A stretch of 64,000 nt of DNA from Blastomussa wellsi (Eukaryota > Cnidaria > Anthozoa > Scleractinia > Plerogyridae). A model generated the notes under the pieces. The model saw only the letters and a program-made list of their open reading frames with translations, made no database searches and was not told where the DNA came from. Positions 63,961 through 64,000 of the stretch are shown here, piece after piece; position 1 is the stretch's first letter, and the number at the start of each line of letters is the position of its first letter. The stretch lies in assembly GCA_947652115.1 (NCBI GenBank), contig OX393569.1, positions 9,058,139-9,122,138 of the forward strand, read 5' to 3'. Made by a program: the position numbers and the translations under genes.

Positions 63961-64000
63961 AAGAATTATTTAAATGTAACCTGTTGCAACAAAAATACTA

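Larger units (their letters stand above)
62398..64000. mobile_element. Inverted-repeat element running to the right edge
   Basis: TAGTATTTTTGTTGCAACAG plus GTTACATTTAAATAATTCTTA (62400-62445) is the reverse complement of 63959-64000. The right end is not complete in the window. Inside are two unrecognised plus-strand frames (62715-62945 and 62947-63153) and a strong hairpin next to the right arm. Confidence 0.6.

Overview
The window looks like nuclear DNA of an animal, most probably a cnidarian such as a stony coral. This is an inference from content. The genes have GT-AG introns and Kozak-like starts. The repeats mix Penelope-like elements, a CR1-like LINE, tyrosine-recombinase retroelements with split direct repeats, Helentron-type genes with OTU, nuclease and RPA parts, tRNA-derived SINEs and many palindromic MITEs. 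There are no bacterial operons. About three quarters of the window is intergenic, intronic or repeat DNA.

Host genes. Two paralogous minus-strand genes encode small DsbA/thioredoxin-fold proteins with a CxxS site. Copy A has exons at 8688-8796, 5033-5280, 4367-4494 and 3170-3288, with the last exon not found. Copy B is complete in four exons from 38504 to 28479. Intron phases match exactly wherever both copies can be compared. Two tandem copper amine oxidase genes lie on the plus strand: a multiply broken copy (47312-49616) and an intact 784-residue single-exon copy (51045-53399) with all catalytic motifs. A possible five-exon small gene lies at 59350-60917 (minus), and an unrecognised open frame at about 59660-59901 (plus). 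Decayed fibronectin type III exons sit at 14.8-16.0 kb.

Mobile DNA, left to right. SINEs, MITEs and an inverted-repeat pair fill 0-5 kb. A TTAA-flanked element (5378-6880) sits inside intron 1 of gene A. A Helentron-like gene pair at 10.16-13.71 kb has an RPA-like protein, a 2A-OTU-endonuclease protein and a tandem array. A tyrosine-recombinase retroelement (16695-20274) has complete split direct repeats and in-frame gag and recombinase separated by one UGA, but no reverse transcriptase. A truncated Penelope-like element follows at 21.15-22.24 kb, then a 1.9-kb minisatellite rich in TTAGGG (23.57-25.44 kb) and a 1-kb foldback element (26.29-27.30 kb). A THAP-bearing inverted-repeat element (33.2-34.7 kb) and a MITE nested in a MITE (34.75-36.37 kb) lie in or near intron 1 of gene B.

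A 5.2-kb DNA transposon (39136-44327) has 6-bp target duplications, a terminal array of about 20-bp repeats, an integrase-type transposase and a convergent HECT-domain gene. Two palindromic elements follow at 44.4-45.04 kb. At the right are a Penelope-like element abutted by a CR1-like LINE (55.27-59.2 kb), a LINE tail (61.3-61.9 kb) and an element running off the right edge.

The two most unusual systems are the reverse-transcriptase-less split-direct-repeat element and the integrase plus HECT transposon.
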